Positions 23,001 to 31,650 of a DNA stretch of 64,000 nt are shown piece after piece; the stretch's first letter is position 1, and each line of letters opens with the position of its first letter. The position numbers and the translations under genes were made by a program. This DNA comes from Pteria penguin (lineage: Eukaryota; Mollusca; Bivalvia; Pterioida; Pteriidae): the NCBI GenBank assembly GCA_035048485.1, contig CM068582.1:16668001-16732000 (forward strand), read 5' to 3'. The notes beneath the pieces are model-generated. The model made no database searches and was not told the origin of the DNA. It was given only the letters and a program-made list of their open reading frames with translations.

Positions 23001-24690
23001 ACAACGCATCAGACTTATGCCTTCACCATATACATGGAATGATTTTGGTGTGACGTAATATATTATAAGAATATTTGTTTTACTGACACATAAAATCCTA
23101 TAAATAATGTTTGGATGCAAGATAATCCAAAAAGAAGTACGTGGATAGATATGATGGAGAAATGAAGATAACAGTCAGTATTAATGCCACAAAACAAAAA
23201 TGATATTGAATAAAAATTTAGAGGGCTGGATCGACTTTAGACAGTCTTTATTCTTAAATAATTTGAAAGCACGGACATATCAAGGGAAGGAGTTGGTGGT
23301 TGAATCATCCCACTCAGATCGACATGTTTTACTCAAAACTGACCTTTTTCTTGAAATATTCTACAATCAAAGGACGGAACTCCAACCAACTCCCTTTCAA
23401 AACTTTCTAGATCTGCCACTGTTATATTCCCAGTACTTTGGTAACCCTTTAGTATATATTAAATCCCGGATTCGCATGATAGCTATTTTCCTTTTAAGCG
23501 CAATAAACCAATGTATTTGTGGGCAACATCGCAAATTGGATATAAATTTGACAGTGTATACGAATGAGCAGTTAGTATCCATAGTTTGATAATGGGATTC
23601 TATTTTAAAAGCACATCCTGGAGCAATATTTGATAAGATCTGCTGACACGGTAGAGAAACAATAAAACTCCTTTCACTGACATGTTGATAGAAAATTACA
23701 TTCAGGGCAAGTTTATAAATGACTGGATATTAGGTTTCAGACTGTTCAGAAATTTTTCATCAGAAAAAGGACAATTGATTAATTGGAAAAATAACAGAAT
23801 CCTGAAAGCAATAAACACGTGTTGCTAACGTGTATCTGGTGCTGAGAGAGTGTGTCATGTAAGGTTGTAATATAGGTGAAGAAGCAAACCACAATGCATG
23901 TATAATCAGTGAATCGTCAACATACAATACGGCGGTATAAAAAGCAAACATAATTCTCTTCTAGATTACTATTAAAGAAACTGAAACATACGATAAGAGT
24001 TGTGTTAAATTGTGTATTATAGTGTAATGCTGACAATATTAGTATTACCGTTACACGAAATATATGTATTAAAATTCCAGTAAATTTATAACGGTTATTG
24101 CAATGTGCATAGTAGATCTAGTACATAAATTCCTTGTAAGTTTTCATAAACACTTCCTCCCACAACAGTCAGTGTTGGTGCATCACGTTAGCAATGCTGG
24201 TGTTAGTATACATGCATATGTCGCTGACTATACATAAAAGAAATAGTCGTTTTGTGTAAAATTAACTAATAGATCTACTTTGTACAGTATTAGAAATTAA
24301 ACTTATATGATTCTAACAGTAACCGCATGCAGGTCATGAAAAGAGCGCATTGTTTCGTTTAACACCCTCTCCACGCGACCCCTCTACAACATCGAGTCAG
24401 TTAATAAACCAGTCTGGCAGTCTGAATAAACCTAAAATATTCCGTCCGAATAATAACAATGACTTATAATCAGTTTCAATTTATCATCAAATACATGTGT
24501 ATTCAATTTCCCTGGAGTTTAGATAAGACCAAATGGCATCATTCACTACGAGTCTCACTTACATTACAGCAGAACAAATTCGATCCACAGATATAAAAAT
24601 CTTACCTTCATTCTGATGTGGAGATTGGCCATTACAAAATAGAATGTTGTTCAAAATTAAAAGAAATCCAATACTATATTTCATATTCAT
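4118..24690 (-). CDS. ACP7: Purple acid phosphatase type 7-like, predicted membrane-anchored
   Basis: Nine exons, 574 codons: 24606-24690, 16728-16936, 13588-13680, 12663-12812, 8741-8816, 8077-8197, 6923-7120, 5725-5924 and 4118-4710. All borders are GT/AG and phases agree. The family are binuclear metallohydrolases that cleave phosphomonoesters. Residues 1-20 form a signal peptide (second Met at 3). A fibronectin-like N-terminal domain follows, then the metal motifs: GDLG (Asp140), GDFAY (Asp168, Tyr171), GNHE (Asn203), GHRPMYCS (His288) and AHEHSYER (His328, His330). The conserved DWSAFR segment is at 379-384. Exon 3 is weakly conserved but fits by phase and its LPSTTYYYR motif. Unlike the roughly 440-residue secreted vertebrate protein, it continues through a Lys/Gln-rich linker to a hydrophobic helix (about 495-516), then RRKKK and a 58-residue tail. 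This predicts a type I membrane protein with a luminal or extracellular catalytic domain. The first intron is 7.7 kb. Confidence 0.93.
4857..4989. repeat. (AAT)n/(ATT)n microsatellite
   Basis: A run of taa/aat triplets switches midway to att/tta triplets, making a self-complementary block in the last ACP7-like intron. It lies directly upstream of the SINE at 4990. The poly-Asn/Ile/Tyr open frames crossing it are low-complexity artefacts. Confidence 0.9.
4990..5132 (+). mobile_element. Short tRNA-headed SINE, family B, copy 1
   Basis: The head resembles a tRNA with A box tggtatagtggttaag and a degenerate B box gagttcgat. The body carries ttgttgaaagcgacgtaaaac and the tail is caaac/caacc repeats. 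The same head, body and tail occur at 9954-10127 (minus) and 21668-21815 (plus). It has no plausible tRNA acceptor stem, so I do not call a functional tRNA. Confidence 0.7.
6307..6475. mobile_element. MITE with 19-bp perfect terminal inverted repeats
   Basis: It begins aatacaccgatccacttta and ends with the exact reverse complement, 169 bp overall. It carries two copies of the palindrome TGACGTCA (6365, 6404). If the true ends are the inner TA dinucleotides, a TA duplication typical of Tc1/mariner elements is possible. It lies in the ACP7-like intron between exons 7 and 8. Confidence 0.75.
6662..6796. repeat. Foldback element with internal duplication
   Basis: The arms read tctttttctaactttaaat and, in reverse complement, atttaaagttagaaaaagg. 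The left half contains a direct duplication of an aaagt(a/g)agcacatgac unit. The right half holds one complementary copy, gtcatgtgctcacttt. It is an ACP7-like intron insertion. Confidence 0.65.
7138..7330. repeat. Three degenerate direct copies of a tgatcacgt-containing unit
   Basis: Copies start near 7138, 7231 and 7300. Each has atgatcacgt(g/c)at followed by a variant of atgaagattcc and, in the first two, agaacaaaggataata. Spacing is unequal (about 93 and 69 bp). It sits just upstream of ACP7-like exon 7 in the gene's sense. Confidence 0.5.
8347..8535. mobile_element. MITE, 16-bp perfect terminal inverted repeats
   Basis: It begins aatggggttcgccgcc and ends ggcggcgaaccccatt. The element is 189 bp and sits in the ACP7-like intron between exons 5 and 6, about 150 bp from exon 6. 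It contains one TGACGTCA (8444). No target duplication was recognised. Confidence 0.7.
8881..8929. repeat. Small hairpin, 12-bp perfect arms
   Basis: Arms ccgggctgatat and atatcagcccgg are separated by 25 bp. It lies about 65 bp beyond the acceptor side of ACP7-like exon 5, inside the preceding intron. Confidence 0.6.
9052..9167. mobile_element. Palindromic foldback element, about 116 bp
   Basis: It begins aggttattgactgaatacga and ends with the near-exact complement tcgtattcagtcaataactt. The centre is a second GC-rich hairpin (gcggccctcgcaagcgcgggccgc region). Open frames crossing it are by-products of the palindrome. Confidence 0.65.
9395..9565 (-). mobile_element. tRNA-headed SINE-like fragment, minus orientation
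   Basis: On the minus strand a B-box-like gggttcgattcc (near 9509-9520) follows ggtccaacggcac. The body ends in an unrelated AT-rich sequence. The head resembles a tRNA but the body differs from SINE families A and B described here. Confidence 0.4.
9751..10156. mobile_element. Long palindrome interrupted by a SINE; possible Penelope-like relic
   Basis: The left arm (9751-9854) and right arm (9868-9953 plus 10128-10156) are about 100-bp inverted copies around a 13-bp spacer. The right arm is split by a family B SINE. The repeated 12-mer on either side (cgttcgagaaag at 9942, cgttggagaaag at 10128) looks like its target-site duplication. Each arm contains a cttgataaaggccttta word. In the right arm this continues aggccgaaacg, resembling the core, stem II and GAAAC order of hammerhead ribozymes that Penelope-like elements carry. 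The core is not a perfect CUGAUGA, so activity is doubtful. Confidence 0.6.
9954..10127 (-). mobile_element. Short tRNA-headed SINE, family B, copy 2
   Basis: Read on the minus strand: tRNA-like head with B box gggttcgattcc, body with the tgttgaaagcgacgtaaaac word, and a caaccaaccaac tail abutting 9953. It is inserted inside the palindrome at 9751-10156, so it is younger than that element. Confidence 0.75.
10975..11047. repeat. (TA)n microsatellite
   Basis: About 35 TA dinucleotides, interrupted once by tatgtat, in an ACP7-like intron. The Ile-Tyr open frames across it are artefacts. Confidence 0.9.
12605..12628. repeat. (GA)n microsatellite
   Basis: About 12 GA dinucleotides, 35 bp downstream (gene sense) of ACP7-like exon 4. 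On the sense strand this is a TC tract close to the splice donor at 12662-12661. Confidence 0.85.
13328..13571. mobile_element. MITE ending 16 bp from a splice donor
   Basis: The left end gggccagttgttcgaaactt and the right end gattcgagcaactgggccc are imperfect inverted repeats. Subterminal cttaacc/ggttaag words occur on both sides. The element is about 244 bp. Its right end lies 16 bp inside the intron that starts at the exon 3 donor (13587-13586) of the ACP7-like gene. Confidence 0.65.
13985..14215 (-). mobile_element. tRNA-headed SINE, family A, copy 1
   Basis: Read on the minus strand it carries a B box (gggttcgattct), then a variant of the tctttcggatgagacagt word, ggcacgt, and a gcatcaggcagatg-like end. 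Family A copies share this tRNA head plus conserved central body and are about 230-270 bp. This organisation fits the V-SINE-type elements (such as RUDI) reported from molluscs; that family name is my inference. Confidence 0.65.
15001..15096. mobile_element. 96-bp hairpin element with perfect 9-bp target duplication
   Basis: It runs from tagtcgggcgcgcctgaccc to the complementary gggtcaggcgcgcccgacta. It is flanked on both sides by catttggaa (14992-15000 and 15097-15105). The arms are about 42 bp with few mismatches. Non-autonomous elements with 9-bp duplications suggest Mutator-like transposition. Confidence 0.8.
15146..15538. mobile_element. TIR element with internal TGACCTTGA words
   Basis: The ends gaccggattgcaaagcaa and ttgctttgcaatccggcc are inverted repeats with one mismatch, giving a 393-bp element. 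The interior has a tctgtctg-rich tract and repeated tgacctt words. The interior resembles the blocks at 17740-18670 and 42430-42830. ACP7-like intron. Confidence 0.7.
15705..16330. repeat. 48-bp minisatellite, about 13 copies
   Basis: The unit contains gtaaaatatggctacagctc followed by acatatgttacattaccacc and cagctcaa. The period is exactly 48 bp with few substitutions and no indels. Because 48 is a multiple of three, long repetitive frames (16-residue period) stay open on both strands. I regard these as by-products: there is no initiation context, no second exon and no non-repeat coding flank. It lies in the ACP7-like intron between exons 2 and 3, about 400 bp from exon 2. Confidence 0.9.
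17740..18670. repeat. Degenerate tandem block of 'aaggtca / gtcataatgtat' units
   Basis: Loose units of 100-130 bp repeat the order 'ggtcaaggtca ... aaagtcat ... aaatgaaagt ... gtcata ... gtatttgaaatatcaaa'. The block ends with cagacgaacagacggacaga. Similar text occurs at 15146-15538 and 42430-42830, so this is a dispersed repeat of the genome. ACP7-like intron 1. Confidence 0.6.
19451..19501. mobile_element. 51-bp hairpin element with perfect 9-bp target duplication
   Basis: The element starts tagccacaag and ends cttgcggcta; the arms pair over most of their length. The flanks are identical: atccagtat at 19442-19450 and 19502-19510. Its TAG...CTA ends and duplication length match the 96-bp element at 15001-15096. 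Confidence 0.75.
19589..19732. mobile_element. MITE with 5-bp target duplication (gcggatcc group)
   Basis: The ends are cagtggcggattta and ggatccgccactg, with ctaac directly repeated at 19584-19588 and 19733-19737. It is 144 bp. The subterminal gcggat(c/t) word and 5-bp duplication match the elements at 25554-25732 and 61050-61225. Confidence 0.75.
20325..20505 (+). mobile_element. tRNA-like SINE, third family, copy 1
   Basis: It contains A box gggtagctcagtcggttgg and B box gggttcgagtcc about 65 bp apart, followed by gaaatatagggtgccttg. The A-to-B spacing and lack of an acceptor stem argue against a functional tRNA. A second copy starts about 390 bp downstream. Confidence 0.6.
20712..20893 (+). 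mobile_element. tRNA-like SINE, third family, copy 2
   Basis: Near-identical to the copy at 20325-20505, including the preceding aatgattggctatt and the trailing gtgccttgttaattgta. Similarity extends well beyond the tRNA-like part on both sides, so a local duplication is as likely as two insertions. Confidence 0.6.
21300..21395. repeat. T-rich / (GTTTT)n low-complexity tract
   Basis: Runs of t interrupted by single g, ending in a long g run. Open frames here are artefacts. Confidence 0.85.
21668..21815 (+). mobile_element. Short tRNA-headed SINE, family B, copy 3
   Basis: The head gatgtagtgataaaccgcttggc matches copy 1 (tatagtggttaagcgcttggc) over its second half. The body carries gaaagcgacgtaaa and the tail is A-rich. 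It is more diverged than copies 1 and 2. Confidence 0.6.
22828..23060 (+). mobile_element. tRNA-headed SINE, family A, copy 2
   Basis: The head has A box tggctcagtcggtaagg and B box gggttcgaatccc. The body carries gtctttcggatgagacagt, and the 3' part reads caccatatacatg...gtgtgacgtaa as in the copy at 50170. It lies in the first ACP7-like intron. Confidence 0.7.
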
Positions 24691-26520
24691 TCTGTGGTTC
24701 GGTAACGACGATTTTGTAAACAAGAGATCATAAAAGTTAAAATGACGAATTATAACCGTGTGTTGTCAATCCGGATATTACATTCAGAGGACCATGTGAC
24801 GCGGCAACTGTTGCTTGTAAAGTGTAACAGCTGTTAGTTGGTCTATCGATTTTCCTCTCTTGTCATCTGAACATGTACATGTGTTAACTTTGTTTAAATA
24901 AAATAAATGTGTATATATTGCAAACAGGACGAAGATCAAATAACATCCCATGTCATAAAATTTACGTCATAATCAGTATGGTTTTCCTGTAGTTTTTTGG
25001 ACCATAAGAACATCCAGTTTCTTGTTGGACATTATTCTAAACTATTCCTAGATTCTCTGTCACAAAAGCAATGTCTGTATCGGCATAGTTCTGACATACT
25101 GACAAGGGACTTGAAAACTAGCAAAATTTATTGTCCTCGACATTGTTGTACACCTCTCGAAAAAGTCAAGGTTGACCCCCTCTCAACAAAATTACTTGCA
25201 TCTGCGCTTTGGGTGTATACAAGGAGGAGCAATTGGAAGGAGGGGTTGTTTCACATGAACCATGCGCCTGTGTGTTGATTTAACTATATTTATTGTTGAA
25301 GTACATCCTACACGTAACAATACATAATAAAGATGGAGTAGCAAACAATTGATACTTATATTAAGTTCTCTCCCCGTGCCACGGTCAGTATTTGAATTTA
25401 AAACTGGAATAAAACCGACGAGATACTGAACATTTATAACTCAGATATTGGGTAAAACCCTAGAGAAACACATGGAATAAATATATGTTCAGAGAAAGAT
25501 TATGATACATAATACTATTATATATGGCCGTACATGTAAACATATAAAGAATACATGCGCGGATCCAGAAATTTTTGTCAGAGGGGGTCCAACAAAAAAA
25601 GGTACATTTTTCTCTTAGACGAGGGGGGGATCCAACCCCAAAAATGCCCAAATATTATCTTTTTTGGTAAAATTTTCGGATTCCAGGGGGGGGGGGGTCC
25701 AGATCCCCCAACCCCCTCTGTATCCGCGCATGGAATATAAGTTCATATCTGAGAGGATTAGATATACATTCTAATACATTGGTACAATTCCAGATATTCC
25801 AAATTTGTTAAACACAGAAAAATAAAGCACGGATACACGATTGATTACACATATCCATTTGTATACACACACTTTCACACACAAATATGCATGCACATAT
25901 ATAAATGTATGTGTATGATCTAGATATACTTTGATATTCACAGTTGCATATACATATACATGTATATGCGTGTACATGTAGGTAATTATATATATTTACA
26001 CATTATGCAGTTGCATATACATTAACAACTGTACACAATTGCAAGTGCATACTAACTTACACATATAATACGATGGAAATTAGTTTATGGTAATCATATG
26101 ATATATTGTAATACAGTAAAAACGCGTTTTGGGGTTTTTTTATTATTATTATTTATGAAAAAGATGGATAAAGAACATAATGGTATCAACCGTTTATAGA
26201 TCATTAACCTAAAATGTTCTTTGAAGTATAAAATCGTGTTTATGTTTGAATGTTTCCTCTTTTACGTCGTTATTATACATGGGGCGTACAGAAAGCAGAA
26301 TATCAGTACCTAATCCTTAAATTTGCATCGACATGCATCATTTTTTAAAATCATTTTATCCCCCCCCCCCTTTCAATATTTTCATACAAACATTTTTGTT
26401 TAATATGCTCATGGATGTAAACATAAAATATGAAGTTTCGGACCACCACTATTTAATGGCATATTCAGATGGGGGAGCAAAAGGCATCAGGATTTATTCC
26501 CTTTTTCCAAATTTAAAACT
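24691..26520. other. Upstream region of the ACP7-like gene, no coding signal
   Basis: It begins with the presumed 5' untranslated sequence and promoter of the minus-strand gene; I see no clear TATA box or other strong core element. The rest is AT-rich. It includes one MITE (25554-25732) and a cata/gtat-rich stretch near 25850-26020. The open frame at 24997-25278 has no recognisable domain. Confidence 0.5.
25554..25732. mobile_element. MITE with 5-bp target duplication, copy A
   Basis: The ends are catgcgcggatccag and ctgtatccgcgcatg, flanked by gaata on both sides (25549-25553 and 25733-25737). The interior holds polypurine runs. It is about 80-90 percent alike by eye to copy B at 61050-61225. 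Confidence 0.8.
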
Positions 26521-26830
26521 AAATTACGGCACGTAGTGAAAACAAAAAACCCAAAACAAACAAAAACGAAATAAAACAAACAAAACACCCCAAAACAATA
26601 ATAATACTAATAATAAAAAATAAACAAATAAATTACGGAAGGTAGTGAAAACAAAAGCCCCAAACAAACAAAACAGAAAAAAACAAATAAAACACCCCAA
26701 AAACAATAATAAACAAACTAAACAAATAAATTAATAAATTACGGCACGTAGTGAAAACAAAAACCCCAATCAAAAAAGAAACGAAATTAAACAAACAAAA
26801 CACCCCAAAAACAATACTAAACAAAATAAA
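26521..26830. repeat. A-rich tandem triplication, unit about 108 bp
   Basis: Three units begin with aaattacgg(c/a)a(c/g)gtagtg at 26521, 26630 and 26736. Each is followed by an aaacaaacaaaacaccccaaaa tract. It ends about 145 bp before the 70-bp satellite. The hydrophobic Phe/Leu-rich minus-strand frames across it are composition artefacts. Confidence 0.75.
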
Positions 26831-26975
26831 TAAATTAATTAACTTTTTTGTGTTTTAGAGCGGTGGTTTTAGCGTTGACTAAGTAGGCGGTAAAGCACTC
26901 GTATTCACCGTAGCTTGCACTTTCGCTTTCCACTTCCGTAAAACTTGTTCGGAGCAAATGGAAAGACATACCATG

Positions 26976-29620
26976 CAGCGATAGTATATCTATAGATGAC
27001 TGGTGGTACACCTCGAGTACACTGTTCTCTTCCACTGATGAGTGCCAGCGCTAGTATATCTATCGATGACTGGTGATTCACCTCGAGTACACTGTTTCCT
27101 CCACTGATTAGTACCAGCGCTAGTATATCTATCGATGACTGGTGGTTCACCTCGAGTACACTGTTCTCTTCCACTGATAAGTACCAGCGCTAGTATATCT
27201 ATCGATGACTGGTGGTTCACCTCGAGTACACTGTTCTCTTCCACTGATGAGTGCCAGCGCTAGTATATCTATCGATGACTGGTGGTTCACCTCGAGTACA
27301 CTGTTCTCTTCCACTGATGAGTGCCAGCGCTAGTATATCTATCGATGACTGGTGGTTGACCTCGAGTACACTGTTCTCTTCCACTGATGAGTGCCAGCGC
27401 TAGTATATCTATCGATGACTGGTGGTTCACCTCGAGTACACTGCTCTCTTCCACTGATGAGTGCCAGCGCTAGTATATCTATCGATGACTGGTGGTTCAC
27501 CTCGAGTACACTGTTCTCTTCCACTGATGAGTGCCAGCGCTAGTATATCTATCGATGACTGGTGGTTCACCTCGAGTACACTGCTCTCTTCCACTGATGA
27601 GTGCCCGCGCTAGTATATCTATAGATGACTGGTGATTCACCTCGAGTACACTGTTCTCTTCCACTGACGAGTACCAGCGCTTGTATATCTATCGATGACT
27701 GGTGGTACACCTCGAGTACACTGTTCTCTTCCACTGACGAGTGCCAGCGCTAGTATATCTATCGATGACTGGTGGTTGACCTCGAGTACACTGTTCTCTT
27801 CCACTGATGAGTGCCAGCGCTAGTATATCTATCGATGACTGGTGGTTCACCTCGAGTACACTGTTCTCTTCCACTGATGGGTGCCAGCGCTAGTATATCT
27901 ATCGATGACTGGTGGTTCACCTCGAGTACACTGTTCTCTTCCACTGATGAGTACCAGCGCTAGTATATCTATCGATGACTGGTGGTTCACCTCGAGTACA
28001 CTGCTCTCTTCCACTGATGAGTACCAGCGCTAGTGTATCTATCGATGACTGGTGGTTGACCTCGAGTACACTGTTCTCTTCCACTGATGAGTGCCAGCGC
28101 TAGTATATCTATCGATGACTGGTGGTTCACCTCGAGTACACTGTTCTCTTCCACTGATGAGTACCAGCGATAGTATATCTATCGATGACTGGTGGTTCTC
28201 CTCGAGTACACTGTTCTCTTCCACTGATGAGTGCCAGCGCTAGTATATCTATCGATGACTGGTGGTTGACCTCGAGTACACTGTTCTCTTCCACTGATGA
28301 GTGCCAGCGCTAGTATATCTATCGATGACTGGTGGTTCACCTCGAGTACACTGTTCTCTTCCACTGATGAGTACCAGCGCTAGTATATCTATCGATGACT
28401 GGTGGTTCACCTCGAGTACACTGCTCTCTTCCACTGATGAGTACCAGCGCTAGTGTATCTATCGATGACTGGTGGTTCACCTCGAGTACACTGCTCTCTT
28501 CCACTGATGAGTGCCAGCGCTAGTATATCTATCGATGACTGGTGGTTCACCTCGAGTACACTGCTCTCTTCCACTGATGAGTACCAGCGCTAGTATATCT
28601 ATCGATGACTGGTGGTTCACCTCGAGTACACTGCTCTCTTCCACTGATGAGTACCAGCGCTAGTGTATCTATCGATGACTGGTGGTTGACCTCGAGTACA
28701 CTGTTCTCTTTCACTGATGAGTACCAGCGCTAGTATATCTATCGATGACTGGTGGTTCACCTCGAGTACACTGTTCTCTTTCACTGATGAGTGCCAGCGA
28801 TAGTATATCTATCGATGACTGGTGGTGCACCTCGAGTACACTGTTCTCTTCCACTGATGAGTGCCAGCGCTAGTATATCTATCGATGACTGGTGGTTCAC
28901 CTCGAGTACACTGCTCTCTTCCACTGATGAGTGCTAGCGCTAGTATATCTAACTTGTGGTTGACCTCGAGTACACTGTTCTCTTCCACTGATGAGTACCA
29001 GCGATAGTATATCTATCGATGACTGGTGGTTCACCTCGAGTACACTGTTCTCTTCCACTGATGAGTACCAGCGCTAGTATATCTATCGATGACTGGTGGT
29101 TCACCTCGAGTACACTGCTCTCTTCCACTGATGAGTGCCAGCGCTAGTATATCCATCGATGACTGGTGGTACACCTCGAGTACACTGTTCTCTTCCACTG
29201 ATGAGTGCCAGCGCTAGTATATCTATCGATGACTGGTGGTTCACCTCGAGTACACTGTTCTCTTCCACTGAGGAGTACCAGCGATAGTATATCTATCGAT
29301 GACTGGTGGCTCACCTCGAGTACACTGTTCTCTTCCACTGATGAGTGCCAGCGCTAGTATATCTATCGATGACTGGTGGTTCACCTCGAGTACACTGCTC
29401 TCTTCCACTGACGAGTACCAGCGCTAGAATATCGATGGCTGGTGGTTCACCTCGAGTACACTGTTCTCTTCCATTGATGAGTACCAGCGCTAGTATATCT
29501 ATCGATGACTGGTGGTACACCTCGAGTACACTACTCTCTTCCACTGATGAGTGCCAGCGCTAGTATATCTATCGATGACTGGTGGTTCACCTCGAGTACA
29601 CTGTCCTCTTCCACTGATGA
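26976..29620. repeat. 70-bp satellite array, about 38 copies
   Basis: Consensus words in order are ctcgagtacactgttctctt, ccactgatgagtgccagcgc, tagtatatctatcgatgact and ggtggttcac. The period is 70 bp throughout, apart from short deletions near 28952 and 29430. The first and last units are the most diverged. Diagnostic variants (ggttgac, ctgctctctt, tagtgtatct) recur in blocks, suggesting homogenisation by multi-unit exchange. The many 61-codon minus-strand frames (period 70 cycles through all frames) are artefacts. It lies between the divergently transcribed ACP7-like and ACSF3-like genes. Confidence 0.95.
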
Positions 29621-30137
29621 ACATTTATGGTACCATATATTAAACTGACAAATAGATAAACAGACCTTTTATTCTTCTGCACAAAATTGCACTAAATGAT
29701 GATTTTACACAGAGATGATATATTTCTGACGATTAAAAATGAAAGAAAAAGAAAAGAAAAATAAAGAAAGAAAAGAAAAGAGATGGAATTCAACGTAACG
29801 TAACTATATAGATTTTCAATTCTTCAAAGTTAGGCCACAATGCATCAATCAATGCATCTTTATATCAGGTTTGACAGTGTTGTTAACGTGTAGGTTTCGG
29901 AGTTGTCGGACGTTTGACTTATACAGCCTTTGTGAGAGGAATAAGGTCAACACTTTCTCGGGTTTAAATATTGAAAGCCTATTCGTTTAGCGACAATTCG
30001 CACGTGCGTCATACATGTATAATTCAGCAAAATGATAATTTCAGTCATAATGAATATTCGATTACATTTATCACTCACTGTAATATTTCATAGTACAGTA
30101 ATATTATCTCAATAGTGTTAGATACAAACGTAGAATA

Positions 30138-30365
30138 TGGAACCGGCGTGACTTAGTAGGTAGCATACCAAACTAATCGCCAAGAGGTTCCTCCTGTGTT
30201 CGAGTGCTACGAGCCATAGGTGGTAGTTCCGTGCTTCTGTAGACGTAGGCTCGTAAAAATATCCCTCACTGCTTCGTATGAGTCCATTACATTTCTGTGC
30301 AATGAACAAAACCAGACGTCGGCGTCATGCAAGTAAAATAATCTTAATGTGACTTAAAACTTGAA
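30138..30365 (+). mobile_element. tRNA-headed SINE, family A variant
   Basis: The head ggcgtgacttagtaggtagc is tRNA-like, with a degenerate B box gtgttcgagtgct. The body contains aaatatccctcactgcttcg, which matches the copy at 50170-50440. The 3' end reads gtgacttaaaac. Confidence 0.55.
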
Positions 30366-30401
30366 ACATGGCCCCCAGAGACACAGTTTCACAATCAATA
30401 T

Positions 30402-30497
30402 ATTGATTGATTGATTATTGTTTTACGTCACTCTACAATTATTTCACCTCCCGATCACCAGCCGCACACCTCATTCACTGGGCTACACCGGTTCCGA
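30402..30497 (-). mobile_element. Truncated SINE with (CAAT)n tail
   Basis: Read on the minus strand it starts ggaaccggtgtagcccagtg, has a gacgtaaaac word and ends in caatcaatcaat. It lies in inverted orientation 37 bp from the preceding SINE, whose head also begins ggaaccgg. Confidence 0.5.
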
Positions 30498-31574
30498 AAT
30501 AAATAAATTACACAATTTTCAAACTTTATATATCCTGTTAATTTGACTTACATATCGCATGCATGTACATGTATTTATGAGTACAATAAGGTTTTTTTTC
30601 ACTTTAAAGTTTCGACAGGGACAAATAATAAACCAGGGACAAGTACAAATAATAAACCACTGTGAGTCGAGCGTCGAACAGATTCTTTACTTCACATTTT
30701 ATTCGATATAGCACTGTATTTCTCCAAGTTTAATAATCAAATCAAAATACAACTACGTCAGGCATTCCATTACAGACATGGTGCATGAAATGAGCGCTTG
30801 AATGAAGTACATGAAGAATACCCGTATAGAGTGTCCTAACATAACAAAGACTTCGTATGGAGTGTTTGAATAAAACAGAGCTGGTCGTAAACAATAAAGA
30901 ATATTTGAACTAGAACAGAGTGTTCGATTAACACACTATTAAATCTAATTTGTATTATCGTCAACAACGATAGAAAATAAACACTTATTTGTTAGTTTAA
31001 TAAATTGAGACATGCTTATGTGTAAGTGAATGATATAGTAAATACACGTAGCCTACTCTGTTACCAATATAAAATGCACTAAACGTATTCGGAAACTCAC
31101 TCTCATTTGAAACGCGTTGGGAATTTACACGATTTCTGTTAAAAGGTCGAATTCTAATCATTTATATTACACAAAGGGGCATCTCTCACACTCATTGGAA
31201 ATACCAGTTGTGAATAAAGAAAACGTAAAAGTTTTAACCTAGGAAAAAAGCGAGATAACTCTATTTTCTATTCATAGGTTAAGGCATCAGTGCTATACAA
31301 TTACAACCAATGCAGGTAAACATTGTGCATAATTTTCGGGTATCACAATGACATTTGTTGCTATATAACTATATTGAAAATATGCATAAAAGTCAATTAA
31401 ATCAAGTAATGCACTAGATAAAATACTGACGACAAACTTCTCTATATAGCGACTACATGTAGAGGACGTTTCGAGAGAAATAATTTTACCAAATGTTAAT
31501 TAATTTTTTTTACAGTAATACAGGACAGGTTGGGTAAGACAATATACAAAAACACAGTTATGACCTACAAAACT

Positions 31575-31650
31575 AACCTAAAGCAGATCACAATACTGAC
31601 CTATAGCAGATCACAATACTGACCTTAAGCAGATAAAAAACCTGACCTAA
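31575..31650. repeat. Short tandem repeat, unit about 22 bp
   Basis: Three to four copies of agcagatcacaatactgacct with minor changes. Confidence 0.65.

Noticed and set aside
23200..23589. 129-codon plus-strand frame in ACP7 intron 1
   Set aside because: No recognisable domain, no conserved motif and no convincing splice or promoter context. Length alone is not enough in AT-rich intron sequence.
26835..29544. A series of roughly 61-codon minus-strand frames that look like paralogous small proteins
   Set aside because: They arise from the 70-bp satellite: the period cycles through all three frames, giving the same pseudo-peptide repeatedly. No start context or splice sites support them.
26976..29620. 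Hammerhead ribozyme in the satellite monomer (CTGATGAG present)
   Set aside because: The monomer lacks the GAAA box after a stem II on the same strand, so the catalytic core cannot form.
26976..29620. CRISPR-like array
   Set aside because: Units abut directly with no unique spacers, and the sequence is clearly a spliced eukaryotic genome.
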